64,000 bases of DNA from Arenibacter sp. ARW7G5Y1 (GCF_003201775.1 NZ_QJJZ01000003.1:124001-188000), one strand, 5' to 3'. Numbered from the stretch's first letter, positions 41,493 to 51,470 are shown. The notes: generated by a model from the letters alone, not told the origin. A program made the numbers and translations.

Positions 41493-42665
41493 TTATAATA
41501 CTCCTTTGGTACTTGGAAGCACCATTTTATCCACATCCCTTTTCACGGCCATCTTGATTGCCTTGGCAAATGCCTTGAAAATGGCTTCGATCTTATGGTG
41601 TTCGTTGTTGCCTTCGGCTTTGATATTTAGGTTGGCCTTGGCTCCGTCCGTAAAGGATTTAAAGAAATGATAAAACATTTCCGTTGGCATTTTTCCTATC
41701 ATTTCCCGTTTGAATTCCGCTTCCCATACCAACCAGTTTCGTCCACCAAAATCAATGGCTGCCTGTGCTAAACAGTCATCCATGGGCAAACAGAAGCCGT
41801 ATCGCTCTATACCTAGTTTATTGCCCAAAGCTTTATGGAATACCTCTCCCAACGCTATGGCGGTATCCTCAATAGTATGGTGCTCATCCACTTCCAGATC
41901 TCCCTTGACCTTGATTTCAAGGTCCATTTGACCATGGCGCGCCAATTGATCCAGCATATGATCAAAGAAATCCAATCCGGTACCGATATCACTTTTTCCG
42001 GTACCGTCTAGATTGAGTTTTATAAAAATATCGGTTTCATTGGTTTTGCGCGTTATCTCCGATACCCGATCTTTCAGTTTTAAAAATTCGTAAATTTTTT
42101 CCCAGTCATTACTTTCCAGGGCTATGTAGTTATTTAATTCTTCCCTTTTAACGGATATTTCCCCTGTTCCCAAATTGGTGTTGTCGTTGATAAAGATGCC
42201 TTTGGCCCCTAAATTCTTGGCTAGTTCCACATCGGTCAGCCGGTCCCCTATTACAAAGGAATTGGCCAGATCGTATTCTTCGGAAAAGTATTCGGTAAGT
42301 AATCCGGTCCCCGGTTTTCTGGTATTGGCGTTCTCATGTGGGAAGGTCTTGTCCAGAAATACCTTATTAAAAACTACTCCCTCATTTTCAAATGATTTTA
42401 ATATAAAATTATGGACCGGCCAAAAGGTATGCTCGGGAAAAATATCGGTTCCCAATCCATCCTGATTGGTGATCATCACCAATTCATAATCCAATTCCTT
42501 GGCTATTTTACCCAAATAAGTAAAAGCTTTGGGGTAGAACACCATTTTTTCAAAAGCGTCTATTTGCTCGTCGATGGTCTCTTTAATAATGGTACCATCC
42601 CTATCTATAAATAGAACTTTTTTACCAATTTTGTTTCCCTTGGTGGCATTTGTATCCGGACTCAT
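41493..42665 (-). CDS. hisB: Bifunctional histidinol-phosphatase/IGP dehydratase
   Basis: The 390-residue enzyme joins a HAD-type phosphatase (N-terminal) and the IGPD dehydratase (C-terminal). The HAD motif [12 protein letters not shown] has the two catalytic Asp residues. The dehydratase metal-binding motifs are [13 protein letters not shown] and [12 protein letters not shown], with [13 protein letters not shown] near the end. This fusion is shared by Bacteroidota and gamma-proteobacteria. It starts 4 bp after hisC ends. Confidence 0.95.
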   Translation of the reverse strand: MSPDTNATKGNKIGKKVLFIDRDGTIIKETIDEQIDAFEKMVFYPKAFTYLGKIAKELDYELVMITNQDGLGTDIFPEHTFWPVHNFILKSFENEGVVFNKVFLDKTFPHENANTRKPGTGLLTEYFSEEYDLANSFVIGDRLTDVELAKNLGAKGIFINDNTNLGTGEISVKREELNNYIALESNDWEKIYEFLKLKDRVSEITRKTNETDIFIKLNLDGTGKSDIGTGLDFFDHMLDQLARHGQMDLEIKVKGDLEVDEHHTIEDTAIALGEVFHKALGNKLGIERYGFCLPMDDCLAQAAIDFGGRNWLVWEAEFKREMIGKMPTEMFYHFFKSFTDGAKANLNIKAEGNNEHHKIEAIFKAFAKAIKMAVKRDVDKMVLPSTKGVL

Positions 42666-42669
42666 AGTA

Positions 42670-43728
42670 TTATGTGGTTGTTATATTCTGCAATGCATTT
42701 ATTAATATCTCATTTTCCTCCTTGGTTCCAACGGTAAACCTTAAGGTATTTTCACAAAGGGGTTGGGTGGTCCTATTGCGGACAACGATACCCATTTCCA
42801 ACAGTTGATTATATCTTTTGGTAGCGTCATCCACTTTGGCCAATATAAAATTTGCGTCCGTGGGATATATTTTCTCTACAAATTCCACTTGGCGCAGTAC
42901 ATTATAAAGGGCCTCCCGTTCCGTTAAAATATCTATTATCTCCAGGTTGACCGCATTAACATCCAAAACCCTTTCCAATGCCCGTTGTTGGGTTAGTTCG
43001 TTTACGTTGTAAGGCGGTTTAATTTTATTCAGTACGGAGATTATTTCTTCTGAAGCATAACATGTCCCCAATCTTATACCGGCCATTCCATAAGCCTTGG
43101 ATAAGGTTTGGGTTATTACTAAATTGGGATAGTTCTTCAATTCCGTAATCCAACTCACTTCGCCGGAGAAGTCTATATAGGCTTCATCCACCACTACCAA
43201 TCCGTTAAAATTGTCCAATAATTCCCTTACGCTGCTATTTGAAAAACTATTTCCAGTAGGATTGTTGGGGGAACACAGAAACAGCAATTTACTTCTGTTG
43301 TCGGCTGTTTTAAGAATTTCGGGCACATTGGGTTCAAAGTCCTTTGTTAATAGCACCTCCCTATTCTCTACATTGTTAATACTGGCAAGTACCTTGTACA
43401 TACCGTAGGTTGGCGGCAGGCTAATTATATTGTCTTCCTTTGGTTCACAGAAAGCCCTAAAAATTAAGTCCAATACTTCATCGCTACCATTGCCCAATAG
43501 AAGTTGCCGGGAACTCACTCCTTTTCTTTCTGCCAAAACCTCCTTCAATCGTCTTTGGTGTGGATCGGGATATCTGTTTACCCCAGTTTCAAACGGATTT
43601 TCATTCGCATCCAAAAAAACCATTTTGGAACCATCCGAAACATATTCGTCCCTTGCGGAAGAATAGGGGCTTAAGCCCTTTACATTCTCCCTTACAATAT
43701 TGTTGATATTGAATATTTTAGTTTTCAT
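42670..43728 (-). CDS. hisC: Histidinol-phosphate aminotransferase
   Basis: The 352-residue PLP aminotransferase converts imidazole acetol phosphate to histidinol phosphate. The PLP-binding Lys stands in [16 protein letters not shown]. Other marks are [24 protein letters not shown] and [12 protein letters not shown]. The length is normal. It lies 68 bp after hisD and 4 bp before hisB. Confidence 0.95.
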   Translation of the reverse strand: MKTKIFNINNIVRENVKGLSPYSSARDEYVSDGSKMVFLDANENPFETGVNRYPDPHQRRLKEVLAERKGVSSRQLLLGNGSDEVLDLIFRAFCEPKEDNIISLPPTYGMYKVLASINNVENREVLLTKDFEPNVPEILKTADNRSKLLFLCSPNNPTGNSFSNSSVRELLDNFNGLVVVDEAYIDFSGEVSWITELKNYPNLVITQTLSKAYGMAGIRLGTCYASEEIISVLNKIKPPYNVNELTQQRALERVLDVNAVNLEIIDILTEREALYNVLRQVEFVEKIYPTDANFILAKVDDATKRYNQLLEMGIVVRNRTTQPLCENTLRFTVGTKEENEILINALQNITTT

Positions 43729-43796
43729 TCTTTCGCTGCTTTTCGCTATTTGGAAACATAGATGTCATGGTGTGCTGTACGTTTACCGCGCTTTTA

Positions 43797-45080
43797 TCAT
43801 TTTAAACTCTCCAATCTAAGGGTTACGGCATTTTTATGAGCCTGCAGCCCTTCGGCTTCGGCCATCAACTCTATGGTCTTGCCAATTGCCTGAATGCCTT
43901 TTTCGGATATTTTCTGAAAGGTCATACTCTTCATAAAACTATCCAGATTTACCCCGCTATACTGCTTGGCAAACCCGTTGGTTGGCAGGGTATGATTGGT
44001 TCCCGATGCGTAATCCCCTGCACTTTCCGGAGTATAATTTCCTATAAAAACTGAACCGGCATTGTAGGTCTGTTCCAAATAAAACTCCTCGTTTTCAACA
44101 CATAGAATATAATGTTCCGGCCCGTATTCATTAATCAGATCTATGGCGGTCTGTTGGTCTTCCACGAAAATAAGTTTGCTATTGCCGATGGCCTTTACGG
44201 CTATATCCTTTCTTGGCAGGTCCTTTATTTGCTTGGCAACTTCCGTTTCAACAGCTTCTATTAGCTTTTTGGAAGTGGATACCAGAATAACCTGACTGTC
44301 CGTACCGTGTTCGGCCTGACTCAATAGATCCGAGGCTACAAATGCCGCGTTGGCAGTATCATCGGCCATGACCAAAAGTTCACTGGGACCTGCAGGCATA
44401 TCTATGGCTATTCCGTATTTGGTGGCAATTTGTTTGGCAACGGTTACAAATTGATTTCCAGGGCCAAATATTTTGTACACGGGAGGTATGGTTTCTGTCC
44501 CAAAAGTCATACTTGCAATGGCTTGGATACCACCCACCTTGAATATTTTGGTAACCCCACATAGGTTGGCCGCGTATAATATGGCAGGGTGTACTTTTCC
44601 TTCCTTGTTGGGAGGGGTACATAGAATAATCTCCTTACATCCGGCAATGTTGGCAGGAATGGCCAACATTAAAATAGTGGAAAACAAAGGGGCCGTACCG
44701 CCTGGTATATACAATCCTACTTTTTGAATGGGCCTTTTTTCCTGCCAGCATTGCACGCCATCTGCAGTTTCTACCGTAATTCTTTGGGTTTTTTGGGCCC
44801 TATGAAATTTTTCAATATTGTTTTTAGCTTGTTGAATGGCTATCTTTAAGTCCTTGGAGATTAATTCATTGGATTCCTCTATCTCCATGGGAGCAACCAA
44901 GGCGTCTTGTAGGTCTACACCATCAAATTTTTTGGTGTAGCTCCTAACCACGGAATCCCCACCGGACTGTATTTCCCTAAAGACTGCATTGACAATTTCC
45001 TCTATATCGGCTACAGATTGTGTAGGCCGTTTTAAAACAGTCTTCCATAGTGCCCTTTCCGGATTGTATATCTTGTTCAT
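43797..45080 (-). CDS. hisD: Histidinol dehydrogenase
   Basis: The 427-residue NAD-dependent enzyme makes histidine from histidinol in two oxidations. AGPSELLVMADD and SQAEHGTDSQVIL hold the metal and catalytic residues, and PAGPSE is the HisD fingerprint. GGIQAIASMTFGTETIPPV is also family-specific. The frame is open to 45137, but the family begins MNKIYNPERALWK at 45080. That places its start 2 bp before the stop of the GNAT gene, so the two are coupled. Confidence 0.95.
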   Translation of the reverse strand: MNKIYNPERALWKTVLKRPTQSVADIEEIVNAVFREIQSGGDSVVRSYTKKFDGVDLQDALVAPMEIEESNELISKDLKIAIQQAKNNIEKFHRAQKTQRITVETADGVQCWQEKRPIQKVGLYIPGGTAPLFSTILMLAIPANIAGCKEIILCTPPNKEGKVHPAILYAANLCGVTKIFKVGGIQAIASMTFGTETIPPVYKIFGPGNQFVTVAKQIATKYGIAIDMPAGPSELLVMADDTANAAFVASDLLSQAEHGTDSQVILVSTSKKLIEAVETEVAKQIKDLPRKDIAVKAIGNSKLIFVEDQQTAIDLINEYGPEHYILCVENEEFYLEQTYNAGSVFIGNYTPESAGDYASGTNHTLPTNGFAKQYSGVNLDSFMKSMTFQKISEKGIQAIGKTIELMAEAEGLQAHKNAVTLRLESLK

Positions 45081-45082
45081 TC

Positions 45083-45514
45083 CTATAATACTTTTTGCAT
45101 GTGGTAACCTATAGCCTGATAACCTTGGTTGTTCCAAAACTGAATACCTTTCCCATTATTTATATAGCAGTTGATCTCCGAGGTATTACATCCGATTTCC
45201 AACGCATAAATTAAAACCTGATCCATCATTAATTTCCCCACCCCGGAACTTCTATATTCAGGTAAAACAAATACATTGTCCGGTTCCAGATGTTTACCAA
45301 CGTAAAACTTATTTAAAACCCATATGCCACATATACCTATTAACCCTTCTTTATTATAGGCGCCCAAACATTGATATCCGTCCGTGAGCATATCCTGCAG
45401 TCGATTTTCTAGGGTTTCAACAGGAATTTTATAATTGTTGAGCATTTGTACCAAGGGCAAAATTTCATTCATATTCCCCTTGGGGATGAACCTTATTTGA
45501 AATTCGGTAGCCAT
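45083..45514 (-). CDS. GNAT acetyltransferase inside the his operon
   Basis: The 143-residue protein has the GNAT fold with the acetyl-CoA loop region VLPEYRSSGVGKLMM (Q/RxxGxG/A-like) and a C-terminal strand FWNNQGYQAIGY. It is 7 bp after hisG and ends 2 bp before hisD begins, so it belongs to the same mRNA. The substrate is unknown; being made with histidine enzymes suggests an amino acid or related small amine, or a protein target. Acetylation of histidine is one idea, but nothing in the sequence proves it. Confidence 0.82.
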   Translation of the reverse strand: MATEFQIRFIPKGNMNEILPLVQMLNNYKIPVETLENRLQDMLTDGYQCLGAYNKEGLIGICGIWVLNKFYVGKHLEPDNVFVLPEYRSSGVGKLMMDQVLIYALEIGCNTSEINCYINNGKGIQFWNNQGYQAIGYHMQKVL

Positions 45515-45521
45515 AGTACTT

Positions 45522-46379
45522 TTACAAAACCATTTTTTCTATGGGGCAAACCAATATTCCCTCTGCTCCCGCTTTCTTTAGTTCCTGAATTACTTCCCAG
45601 AACTTATCCTTGTTGATTACCGTATGCACGGAACTCCATCCCTCTTCGGCCAAAGGAAGTACGGTTGGACTCCTCATGCCTGGCAATAATGCAATAATTT
45701 CGTTCAGCTTTTCGTTCGGTGCGTTCAAAAGAACATATTTGGACTGTCTAGCACGTAACACGGACTGAATTCTAAATCTTAAGTCTTCCAACAAGACCGT
45801 TCGTTCCCGGGAAATTTGTGGAGAAACGGCCAGTACGGCTTCACTTGTCAGCATTACCTCCACTTCTTTTAAATTGTTTTTGAACAGCGTACTACCACTG
45901 GAAACAATATCGCAAATGGCATCTGCCAACCCTATATTGGGCGCAATTTCTACGGAACCGTTTATAATATGCAGATCTGCTTTTACCCCCTTACTGTCCA
46001 AATAATTCTTTACGGTATTGGGATAGGAAGTGGCAATCCTTTTACCTTCAAAATCGGTGACTGATTTGTACTTGACCGATTTGGGAACTGCCAGGGATAC
46101 TTTACATTTGGAAAAACCCAGTTTCTCTGCGATGGAGATATCCTCACCTTTTTCAATTAGGACATTCTCACCAATAATGGCAATATCTACGACCCCATCC
46201 CTAAGATATTGGGGAATATCCCCATTTCTAAGATAGAAAACCTCTAAGGGAAAATTTCTGGAAGAAGCCTTGAGTTGATCTTTTCCGTTGTCTATGGAAA
46301 TACCACAGTCCTTTAATATTTGAAGTGAGTCTTCGTTTAAACGGCCGCTTTTTTGGATCGCAATTCTAATTTTTTTCAT
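45522..46379 (-). CDS. hisG: ATP phosphoribosyltransferase, long form
   Basis: The 285-residue enzyme joins PRPP and ATP, the first and controlled step of histidine synthesis. KIRIAIQKSGRLNEDS opens it, VVDIAIIGENVLIEKG and GLADAICDIVSSGSTL carry the PRPP site. The C-terminal regulatory domain is present (about residues 215-285), so no HisZ is needed and feedback by histidine is expected. It is the first structural gene and follows a His-rich leader with a terminator. Confidence 0.96.
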   Translation of the reverse strand: MKKIRIAIQKSGRLNEDSLQILKDCGISIDNGKDQLKASSRNFPLEVFYLRNGDIPQYLRDGVVDIAIIGENVLIEKGEDISIAEKLGFSKCKVSLAVPKSVKYKSVTDFEGKRIATSYPNTVKNYLDSKGVKADLHIINGSVEIAPNIGLADAICDIVSSGSTLFKNNLKEVEVMLTSEAVLAVSPQISRERTVLLEDLRFRIQSVLRARQSKYVLLNAPNEKLNEIIALLPGMRSPTVLPLAEEGWSSVHTVINKDKFWEVIQELKKAGAEGILVCPIEKMVL

Positions 46380-46427
46380 TTTTGGTATTTTGTTTTTGGC
46401 CTGAACAAATCTAACAGGTTGTTAAAT

Positions 46428-46457
46428 ACAAAACCCGTTTGATTGCTCAAACGGGTT
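46428..46457 (-). terminator. Attenuator terminator of the his operon
   Basis: AACCCGTTTGA pairs with TCAAACGGGTT over 11 bp with a GCAA loop, followed on the minus strand by TTTTGTATTT. It lies 31 bp after the leader peptide stop and about 50 bp before hisG. Confidence 0.85.
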
Positions 46458-46487
46458 AGAATATAGTTTAGATACAACAATACATTC

Positions 46488-46544
46488 CTAGCTCGCTTGA
46501 CTGCAAGTGAAGAAATGATGATGATGTGTCCTGTTGTTTTTCAT
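46488..46544 (-). CDS. hisL: his operon leader peptide with four consecutive His codons
   Basis: The 18-codon frame starts at 46544 and reads MKNNRTHHHHFFTCSQAS. Four adjacent His codons in a mini-frame, followed by a hairpin and hisG, are the classic pattern of transcription attenuation: a ribosome stalled by scarce His-tRNA would alter the RNA fold and spare the downstream genes. The -7 box TAATTTTG is at 46552-46559, so the transcript would begin only a few bases before the ATG. An antiterminator pairing was not mapped. Confidence 0.88.
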   Translation of the reverse strand: MKNNRTHHHHFFTCSQAS

Positions 46545-46551
46545 GATAAGA

Positions 46552-46559
46552 CAAAATTA
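46552..46559 (-). promoter_or_regulatory. -7 box TAATTTTG of the his operon
   Basis: This exact TAnnTTTG match lies 7 bp before the leader peptide start. A TTG is present, but only 11 bp upstream, so the -33 element is uncertain. Confidence 0.55.
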
Positions 46560-46620
46560 AAACTATTTTTCAACCTTGGAAAATTTATACGGAACAATTT
46601 ATTTTAAAATTGTTAAATTA

Positions 46621-47436
46621 TTACTGATTACCCAAAATAATGGGCATGCCCGACTCTCCACTTCCAATAACAATAACCTTGGCATTGGGGGATTCGGACA
46701 ATTTGATGGTTGCATCAATACCTTTGTCCTGCAATATTTTGTCTGTCAGGGAAGCACTTAATATGGTATTGGCATCTGCCTTACCCTGGGCCTCTATTAT
46801 CACTTTTTGGGCTTCCTTTTGTGCGGTAACCAATCTAAATTCATATTCTAGGGATTCTTGTTCCTGCTTAAGTTTACGCTCAATAGCTTCCTTAATTGTG
46901 GGTGGTAAGGTAACATCCCGAACCAAAATTTCATTGAGCTGTATATATTGTCCATCTACAATTTTCTCGGTCTCTTCAAAGATTTCTTGCTGAATGGCAT
47001 CCCTTTTACTGGAATAAAGCTGTTCTGGGGTATATCGCCCAACAACACTTCTTGCTGCGGATCTAATGGTTGGCAATAATACACGCTGTATATATTCAGT
47101 ACCTTTTTCTTGGTGCAATTTTCCCAAAAATTCTCTTTTTGGTTCAAACCAGGCCGAAGCTTCCAACTTAATTTCAAGACCGTTGGAGGATAATACCTGC
47201 ATTTTTTCCAAAACTTCCTGTTGCCTTACCTCATATATAAAAACCTTGTTCCATGGGGCTACAATTTGGAACCCCTCTCCCATAGGGGCCTCATCGGTGA
47301 CCACTCCTCCACCAAAAGTCTTGTAAAGCACTCCGGCTTCACCGGAGCCAATGGTAACGGCCGATTTTGAAATTAATATTACAAGAACTATTAAGGCGAA
47401 TACGGCCGGTAGTGCAATTTTTGGTAATTTGTCCAT
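46621..47436 (-). CDS. Prohibitin/SPFH-family membrane protein
   Basis: The 271-residue protein has one N-terminal membrane segment (about 8-26, FALIVLVILISKSAVTIGSG) and the SPFH domain at about 30-200, with ADANTILSASLTDKILQ-type coil after it. Such proteins form rings at the membrane that guard proteases or lipid domains. It lies 12 bp after the VWA membrane protein, so they are co-transcribed. The C-terminus ends VIGSGESGMPIILGNQ. No enzyme activity is expected. Confidence 0.87.
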   Translation of the reverse strand: MDKLPKIALPAVFALIVLVILISKSAVTIGSGEAGVLYKTFGGGVVTDEAPMGEGFQIVAPWNKVFIYEVRQQEVLEKMQVLSSNGLEIKLEASAWFEPKREFLGKLHQEKGTEYIQRVLLPTIRSAARSVVGRYTPEQLYSSKRDAIQQEIFEETEKIVDGQYIQLNEILVRDVTLPPTIKEAIERKLKQEQESLEYEFRLVTAQKEAQKVIIEAQGKADANTILSASLTDKILQDKGIDATIKLSESPNAKVIVIGSGESGMPIILGNQ

Positions 47437-47448
47437 TTATTATATTTA

Positions 47449-49482
47449 TTAAGTTAATCCGTTATACTTTCTGATAAACCACTCAAGTGATAGGGCTGCA
47501 ACGATAATGCCCAAAAGAAATTTAAAATCGATTAAAGGTACGACAATTTGTTTGCTTTTTTGAACCGGTACAAACTTAGTATCGGTTTCCAATGCCGTTA
47601 CCAGGGAGTCCATTTGATCTGGAAAGTAAAGTTTTCCTGTCGTATTGTTTGCCAGTCGATTCAGTTTGCCATAATTGCTTGAGGAGAATTGTTTTTCGGC
47701 ATCAAAATCCAATACGGAAAAGCTACCTGATCTGCTCAGATTTTCTTTGGTTACGGTAGCAATAAAATCATATGTTGCAGGGGTTAAATGGCTTAAATCT
47801 GCTTCGTAGTATCCATCTTTTAATAACATTGGAAATTCCAAGGAGGTATTGGTGGATTTATTCACCACTTTTATATTAATGGAGGCGTTGGCATCAAAGA
47901 CAAAGGCCTCATCAAAATAAGTAGCCTTTATTTTTGTTTCGTTGCTGTTATTGTAAATGGAACTATAATCCAGAACAAATCTATTTTTACCTTTGGAGGT
48001 GGTAAGATAAAGGATCAGTTTTCCAAGGAATGCATCAAATTCCACAAATGCTTGATCGTTCCGGTAATTTTGAACCCTCCATTTCCAAATATTTTCCCCT
48101 ACCAATATGGCATGTTTTGAAGCGTCCTCTTCTACCGTGGACAATAAGGGTTGGTCCATATCCACCCCTTTGATACGGATTTTGAGCAAGGGTTCGCCAC
48201 GGCCCAAAATAGTCACGGGCCCTGCATCGGATAAAAGGGGAGGAAAATCTTGTAGGGAGAAATCTGAAATATCGAATTTTGAAAATGCGGCATTGGGGCT
48301 TGCAAATAATTCTTGCACCGGATAACCTGATTCCACAAGGAAGCTATTTTGAATGTTGTTCAAAAAATTAAAGTCGGTATTAGTACCTAATACGGTAAAG
48401 GAATTGGAATTTCGCAATTGTATTTGTTGATACACTTTAGCAAAAGTGGCATCGGGCTGATAAAGTATATAAACATCAACTTCCTGTAATTTGCTTAAAT
48501 CGGCATCGGGCCTATAAATGGATACCAACCTTTGCTCGTTGCTCTCTATGGATTTCTTAAGTGCGCCAATATCTGGGTGTTGGACATTAGAAATAATGGC
48601 CACATTTGTTTTTTCGTCCAGTACTTCCAAGGCCATCAATTTTTCATTGTTGGCCGAATTTTTTTCATTGGGCAATGGGGATAAAGTCACCTTAATGTTT
48701 TTTATTCCTACCGTGCTGGCCTCTATCTGGGTATTGATAATCTTGGTGTTGGAAACGTTGGACAATGCAACTTTTTCTTTGTACACCAAATTATCGTCCA
48801 TAAAAACTTTTAATTCCGGGGAGACTTCTTCCTTACCGTCATAAGAAATAAAAACTTCCAGGGGGAATTTGTTTTTTAAAAAGGCATATCTATTGGTATT
48901 TATTTGGCTTATTGCCAAATCATCATATTTGGTGGTGTCTCCGAGAACTACAGGGTAAATAGGGAGTTTTTGTCGTTTCCCGTAAAATTCATAGTCTTCC
49001 CCTATGGTCTGATTGCCATCGGACAGCAGAATAACTGCCGTTGTAGTTCCGGTGAATATTTCGTTTAAGCCTGCCAGGGCCTTTGAAATATTGGTGCTCT
49101 TTTCTGTAAGGCCAAGAGTATCGGAATTGGATAACTCCCCTCCAAATTTGTAAGTGAATATATTAAAATTATCAGATAATGATTCCACTTTATCCTTTAG
49201 GAAAGAAAAATGGGAGATCGCCTGCGCCTTACCCTCCAATGCCAAGGAAGAGGAATTGTCTGCTAGTAGTACCAAATTGGTCTTTTGCAAGGTATATTCA
49301 TTCTTGGTAAATTTTGGATTTATCAGAAGCAATAGCGTTCCAAATATGGCCAAGAAACGCAAAAAGGAAAGGATAACCTGAAGTTTCCCCTTCCTTTTGC
49401 TTTTATAGTAGTATTGAAACAGTACAACTGTCAGTGCCATAATGGCTGCGAGCAATATAAAAAGTACTGTTTGTAGTTGCAT
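47449..49482 (-). CDS. Large VWA-like membrane protein
   Basis: The 677-residue protein has two N-terminal membrane segments (about 6-25 and 37-57) and one near the C-terminus (about 650-665). Between them is a long extra-cytoplasmic region. It begins with a VWA-like core: LVLLADNSSSLALEG has the DxSxS metal site, and ILLSDGNQTIG a later strand. The rest is beta-rich. It resembles BatA-type or uncharacterised flavobacterial membrane proteins. It lies 12 bp before the prohibitin-like gene and downstream of fabG. The function is unknown. Confidence 0.75.
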   Translation of the reverse strand: MQLQTVLFILLAAIMALTVVLFQYYYKSKRKGKLQVILSFLRFLAIFGTLLLLINPKFTKNEYTLQKTNLVLLADNSSSLALEGKAQAISHFSFLKDKVESLSDNFNIFTYKFGGELSNSDTLGLTEKSTNISKALAGLNEIFTGTTTAVILLSDGNQTIGEDYEFYGKRQKLPIYPVVLGDTTKYDDLAISQINTNRYAFLKNKFPLEVFISYDGKEEVSPELKVFMDDNLVYKEKVALSNVSNTKIINTQIEASTVGIKNIKVTLSPLPNEKNSANNEKLMALEVLDEKTNVAIISNVQHPDIGALKKSIESNEQRLVSIYRPDADLSKLQEVDVYILYQPDATFAKVYQQIQLRNSNSFTVLGTNTDFNFLNNIQNSFLVESGYPVQELFASPNAAFSKFDISDFSLQDFPPLLSDAGPVTILGRGEPLLKIRIKGVDMDQPLLSTVEEDASKHAILVGENIWKWRVQNYRNDQAFVEFDAFLGKLILYLTTSKGKNRFVLDYSSIYNNSNETKIKATYFDEAFVFDANASINIKVVNKSTNTSLEFPMLLKDGYYEADLSHLTPATYDFIATVTKENLSRSGSFSVLDFDAEKQFSSSNYGKLNRLANNTTGKLYFPDQMDSLVTALETDTKFVPVQKSKQIVVPLIDFKFLLGIIVAALSLEWFIRKYNGLT

Positions 49483-49626
49483 TATGTATGTTCGTTGGAA
49501 CTATTCTTTTGTAGTAGGCCAGAGTTTATTCGGTATGTATCACGGAGCTTTTTCAGTACGCTGCCAAGTCCTAACTGGGCACAAGTATCGCTTTAACTTC
49601 GAGGCCTACCTGGCTAAAAGCCAGTC

Positions 49627-50376
49627 CTATGTAAGCATTCCTCCATCCACATTTAGAACTTGTCCTGTAATATAGGCCGAAAGATCCGAGGCTAAAAACA
49701 GACAGGCATTGGCAACATCTACTGGTTGCCCTCCCCTTTTTAACGGAATTCCATCTCGCCAACCCTGTACCACCTTTGCATCCAACTTATCTGTCATCTC
49801 TGTTTCAATGAAGCCTGGTGCAATAGCGTTACATCTTATGTTTCTGGAACCTAGTTCCAGGGCGATGGATTTGGTAAACCCGATCATGCCGGCTTTGGAA
49901 GCCGCATAATTTGCCTGGCCAGCGTTGCCCTTCACCCCTACTACACTACTCATATTTATTATAGAGCCGCTTCTTTGTTTCAACATGGTACGTTGTACGG
50001 CCTTTGTCATATTAAAAACCGATTTTAAATTTATTTCTATAACAGCATCAAAATCATCTTCCCCCATTCTCATTAACAGATTGTCTTTGGTAATCCCGGC
50101 ATTGTTTACCAGAATATCGATTACTCCCCCAAAATCTTCCAAAACCTGTGAAACCAATTTTTCCGAATCCCCAAAACTGGCTGCATTGCTCTTATATGCC
50201 TTGGCTTTTACCCCATAGGTACCCAACTCTTTTTCCAAGGCCAAAGCGGGGGCTTCACTGGAACTATATGTAAAGGCAACATTGGCACCGTGCTTGGCGA
50301 AGACATGTGCTATTCCAGTTCCAATTCCCCTACTTGCTCCGGTGATTATTGCATTTTTTCCTTCTAGTAACTTCAT
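49627..50376 (-). CDS. fabG: 3-oxoacyl-ACP reductase
   Basis: The 249-residue short-chain dehydrogenase reduces 3-oxoacyl-ACP in fatty acid synthesis. It has the NADPH loop GASRGIGTGIA, the NAG motif ILVNNAGITKDN and the catalytic Ser-Tyr-Lys in NMSSVVG and ANYAASKAG. The length is exactly the family norm. A TATATTTG promoter box lies 26 bp upstream. It is preceded by sucD in the same direction, but a 187-bp gap and its own promoter suggest separate expression. Confidence 0.94.
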   Translation of the reverse strand: MKLLEGKNAIITGASRGIGTGIAHVFAKHGANVAFTYSSSEAPALALEKELGTYGVKAKAYKSNAASFGDSEKLVSQVLEDFGGVIDILVNNAGITKDNLLMRMGEDDFDAVIEINLKSVFNMTKAVQRTMLKQRSGSIINMSSVVGVKGNAGQANYAASKAGMIGFTKSIALELGSRNIRCNAIAPGFIETEMTDKLDAKVVQGWRDGIPLKRGGQPVDVANACLFLASDLSAYITGQVLNVDGGMLT

Positions 50377-50402
50377 CTGTCTTTAGTTTCTTAGTTGATA
50401 AT

Positions 50403-50410
50403 CAAATATA
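50403..50410 (-). promoter_or_regulatory. -7 box TATATTTG of fabG
   Basis: This exact TAnnTTTG match is 26 bp before the start codon. No clear TTG was found at -33. Confidence 0.5.
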
Positions 50411-50563
50411 AGTTATGTTTTAGCTGTTTTAAAATTTTTACCCTAAATGCTGGTAGAAAATTTTAGTGCCTTGGTAGTTCCAAGCAAAAAAAATCCCGCT
50501 TATCCTGAAAAATTCCGAACAGATCGGTACAGTATAAACGGAATAAAATTTATTGACAAGGAA

Positions 50564-51436
50564 TTATCCCAATACTTGTTTTACTTTTAAACCAATTTCG
50601 GCAGGGGAATCAACTACGTGGATACCACATTCCCTCATAATTCTCTTTTTGGCCTGGGCCGTATCATCACTACCACCCACTATGGCACCTGCGTGGCCCA
50701 TAGTTCTTCCTGCTGGAGCTGTTTCACCGGCAATAAACCCAACAATAGGTTTCTTACTTCCACTTGCCTTGTACCATTGGGCCGCATCAGCTTCCAATTG
50801 TCCACCTATTTCCCCGATCATAACCACACAGGTGGTTTCTGGGTCATTGATCAATAACTCCACGGCTTCCTTGGTAGTCGTACCAATAATTGGATCGCCA
50901 CCTATCCCAATCGCCGTTGTGATTCCAAGACCTTGGCGTACTACCTGATCTGCAGCTTCATAGGTTAAAGTTCCTGATTTGGAAACAATTCCTACAGTAC
51001 CCTTTTTAAATACGAAGCCTGGCATAATGCCTACTTTGGCTTCCCCTGGAGTGATTACCCCTGGACAGTTGGGCCCCACCAATCTGCAGTCCATATGTTT
51101 AATATAGTCATAGACCTTCACCATATCTGCAACGGGTATGCCTTCTGTAATTGTAATTATAACTTTAATTCCAGCGCTAGCAGCTTCCATAATTGCATCG
51201 GCAGCAAAAGCTGGTGGTACAAAAATGATGGTGGTATCGGCCCCAACTTTTTGAACGGCTTCTTCAACTGTATTGAACACAGGTTTTCCCAGATGTTCCT
51301 GTCCACCTTTACCCGGTGTTACACCACCAACCACGTTGGTGCCGTATTCGATCATCTGTTCCGCATGAAAAGTACCTTCACTACCTGTAAAACCTTGTAC
51401 AATAATTTTGGAATCTTTATTTACTAAAACGCTCAT
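50564..51436 (-). CDS. sucD: Succinyl-CoA synthetase alpha subunit
   Basis: The 290-residue subunit of the citric-acid-cycle enzyme converts succinyl-CoA to succinate with phosphorylation of a nucleotide. It starts with the CoA-binding part IIVQGFTGSEGTFHAEQM and GGVTPGKGGQEH. The phospho-histidine is in GRTMGHAGAIVGGSDD. The beta subunit gene (sucC) is not in the window, as is common in Bacteroidota. It has its own TATTTTTG box and follows the lpxD-like gene. Confidence 0.95.
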   Translation of the reverse strand: MSVLVNKDSKIIVQGFTGSEGTFHAEQMIEYGTNVVGGVTPGKGGQEHLGKPVFNTVEEAVQKVGADTTIIFVPPAFAADAIMEAASAGIKVIITITEGIPVADMVKVYDYIKHMDCRLVGPNCPGVITPGEAKVGIMPGFVFKKGTVGIVSKSGTLTYEAADQVVRQGLGITTAIGIGGDPIIGTTTKEAVELLINDPETTCVVMIGEIGGQLEADAAQWYKASGSKKPIVGFIAGETAPAGRTMGHAGAIVGGSDDTAQAKKRIMRECGIHVVDSPAEIGLKVKQVLG

Positions 51437-51462
51437 TATATATTTGGTTTAATTGATTCTTG

Positions 51463-51470
51463 CAAAAATA
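51463..51470 (-). promoter_or_regulatory. -7 box TATTTTTG of sucD
   Basis: This exact TAnnTTTG match lies 26 bp before the start codon. The -33 half is not clear. Confidence 0.45.
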
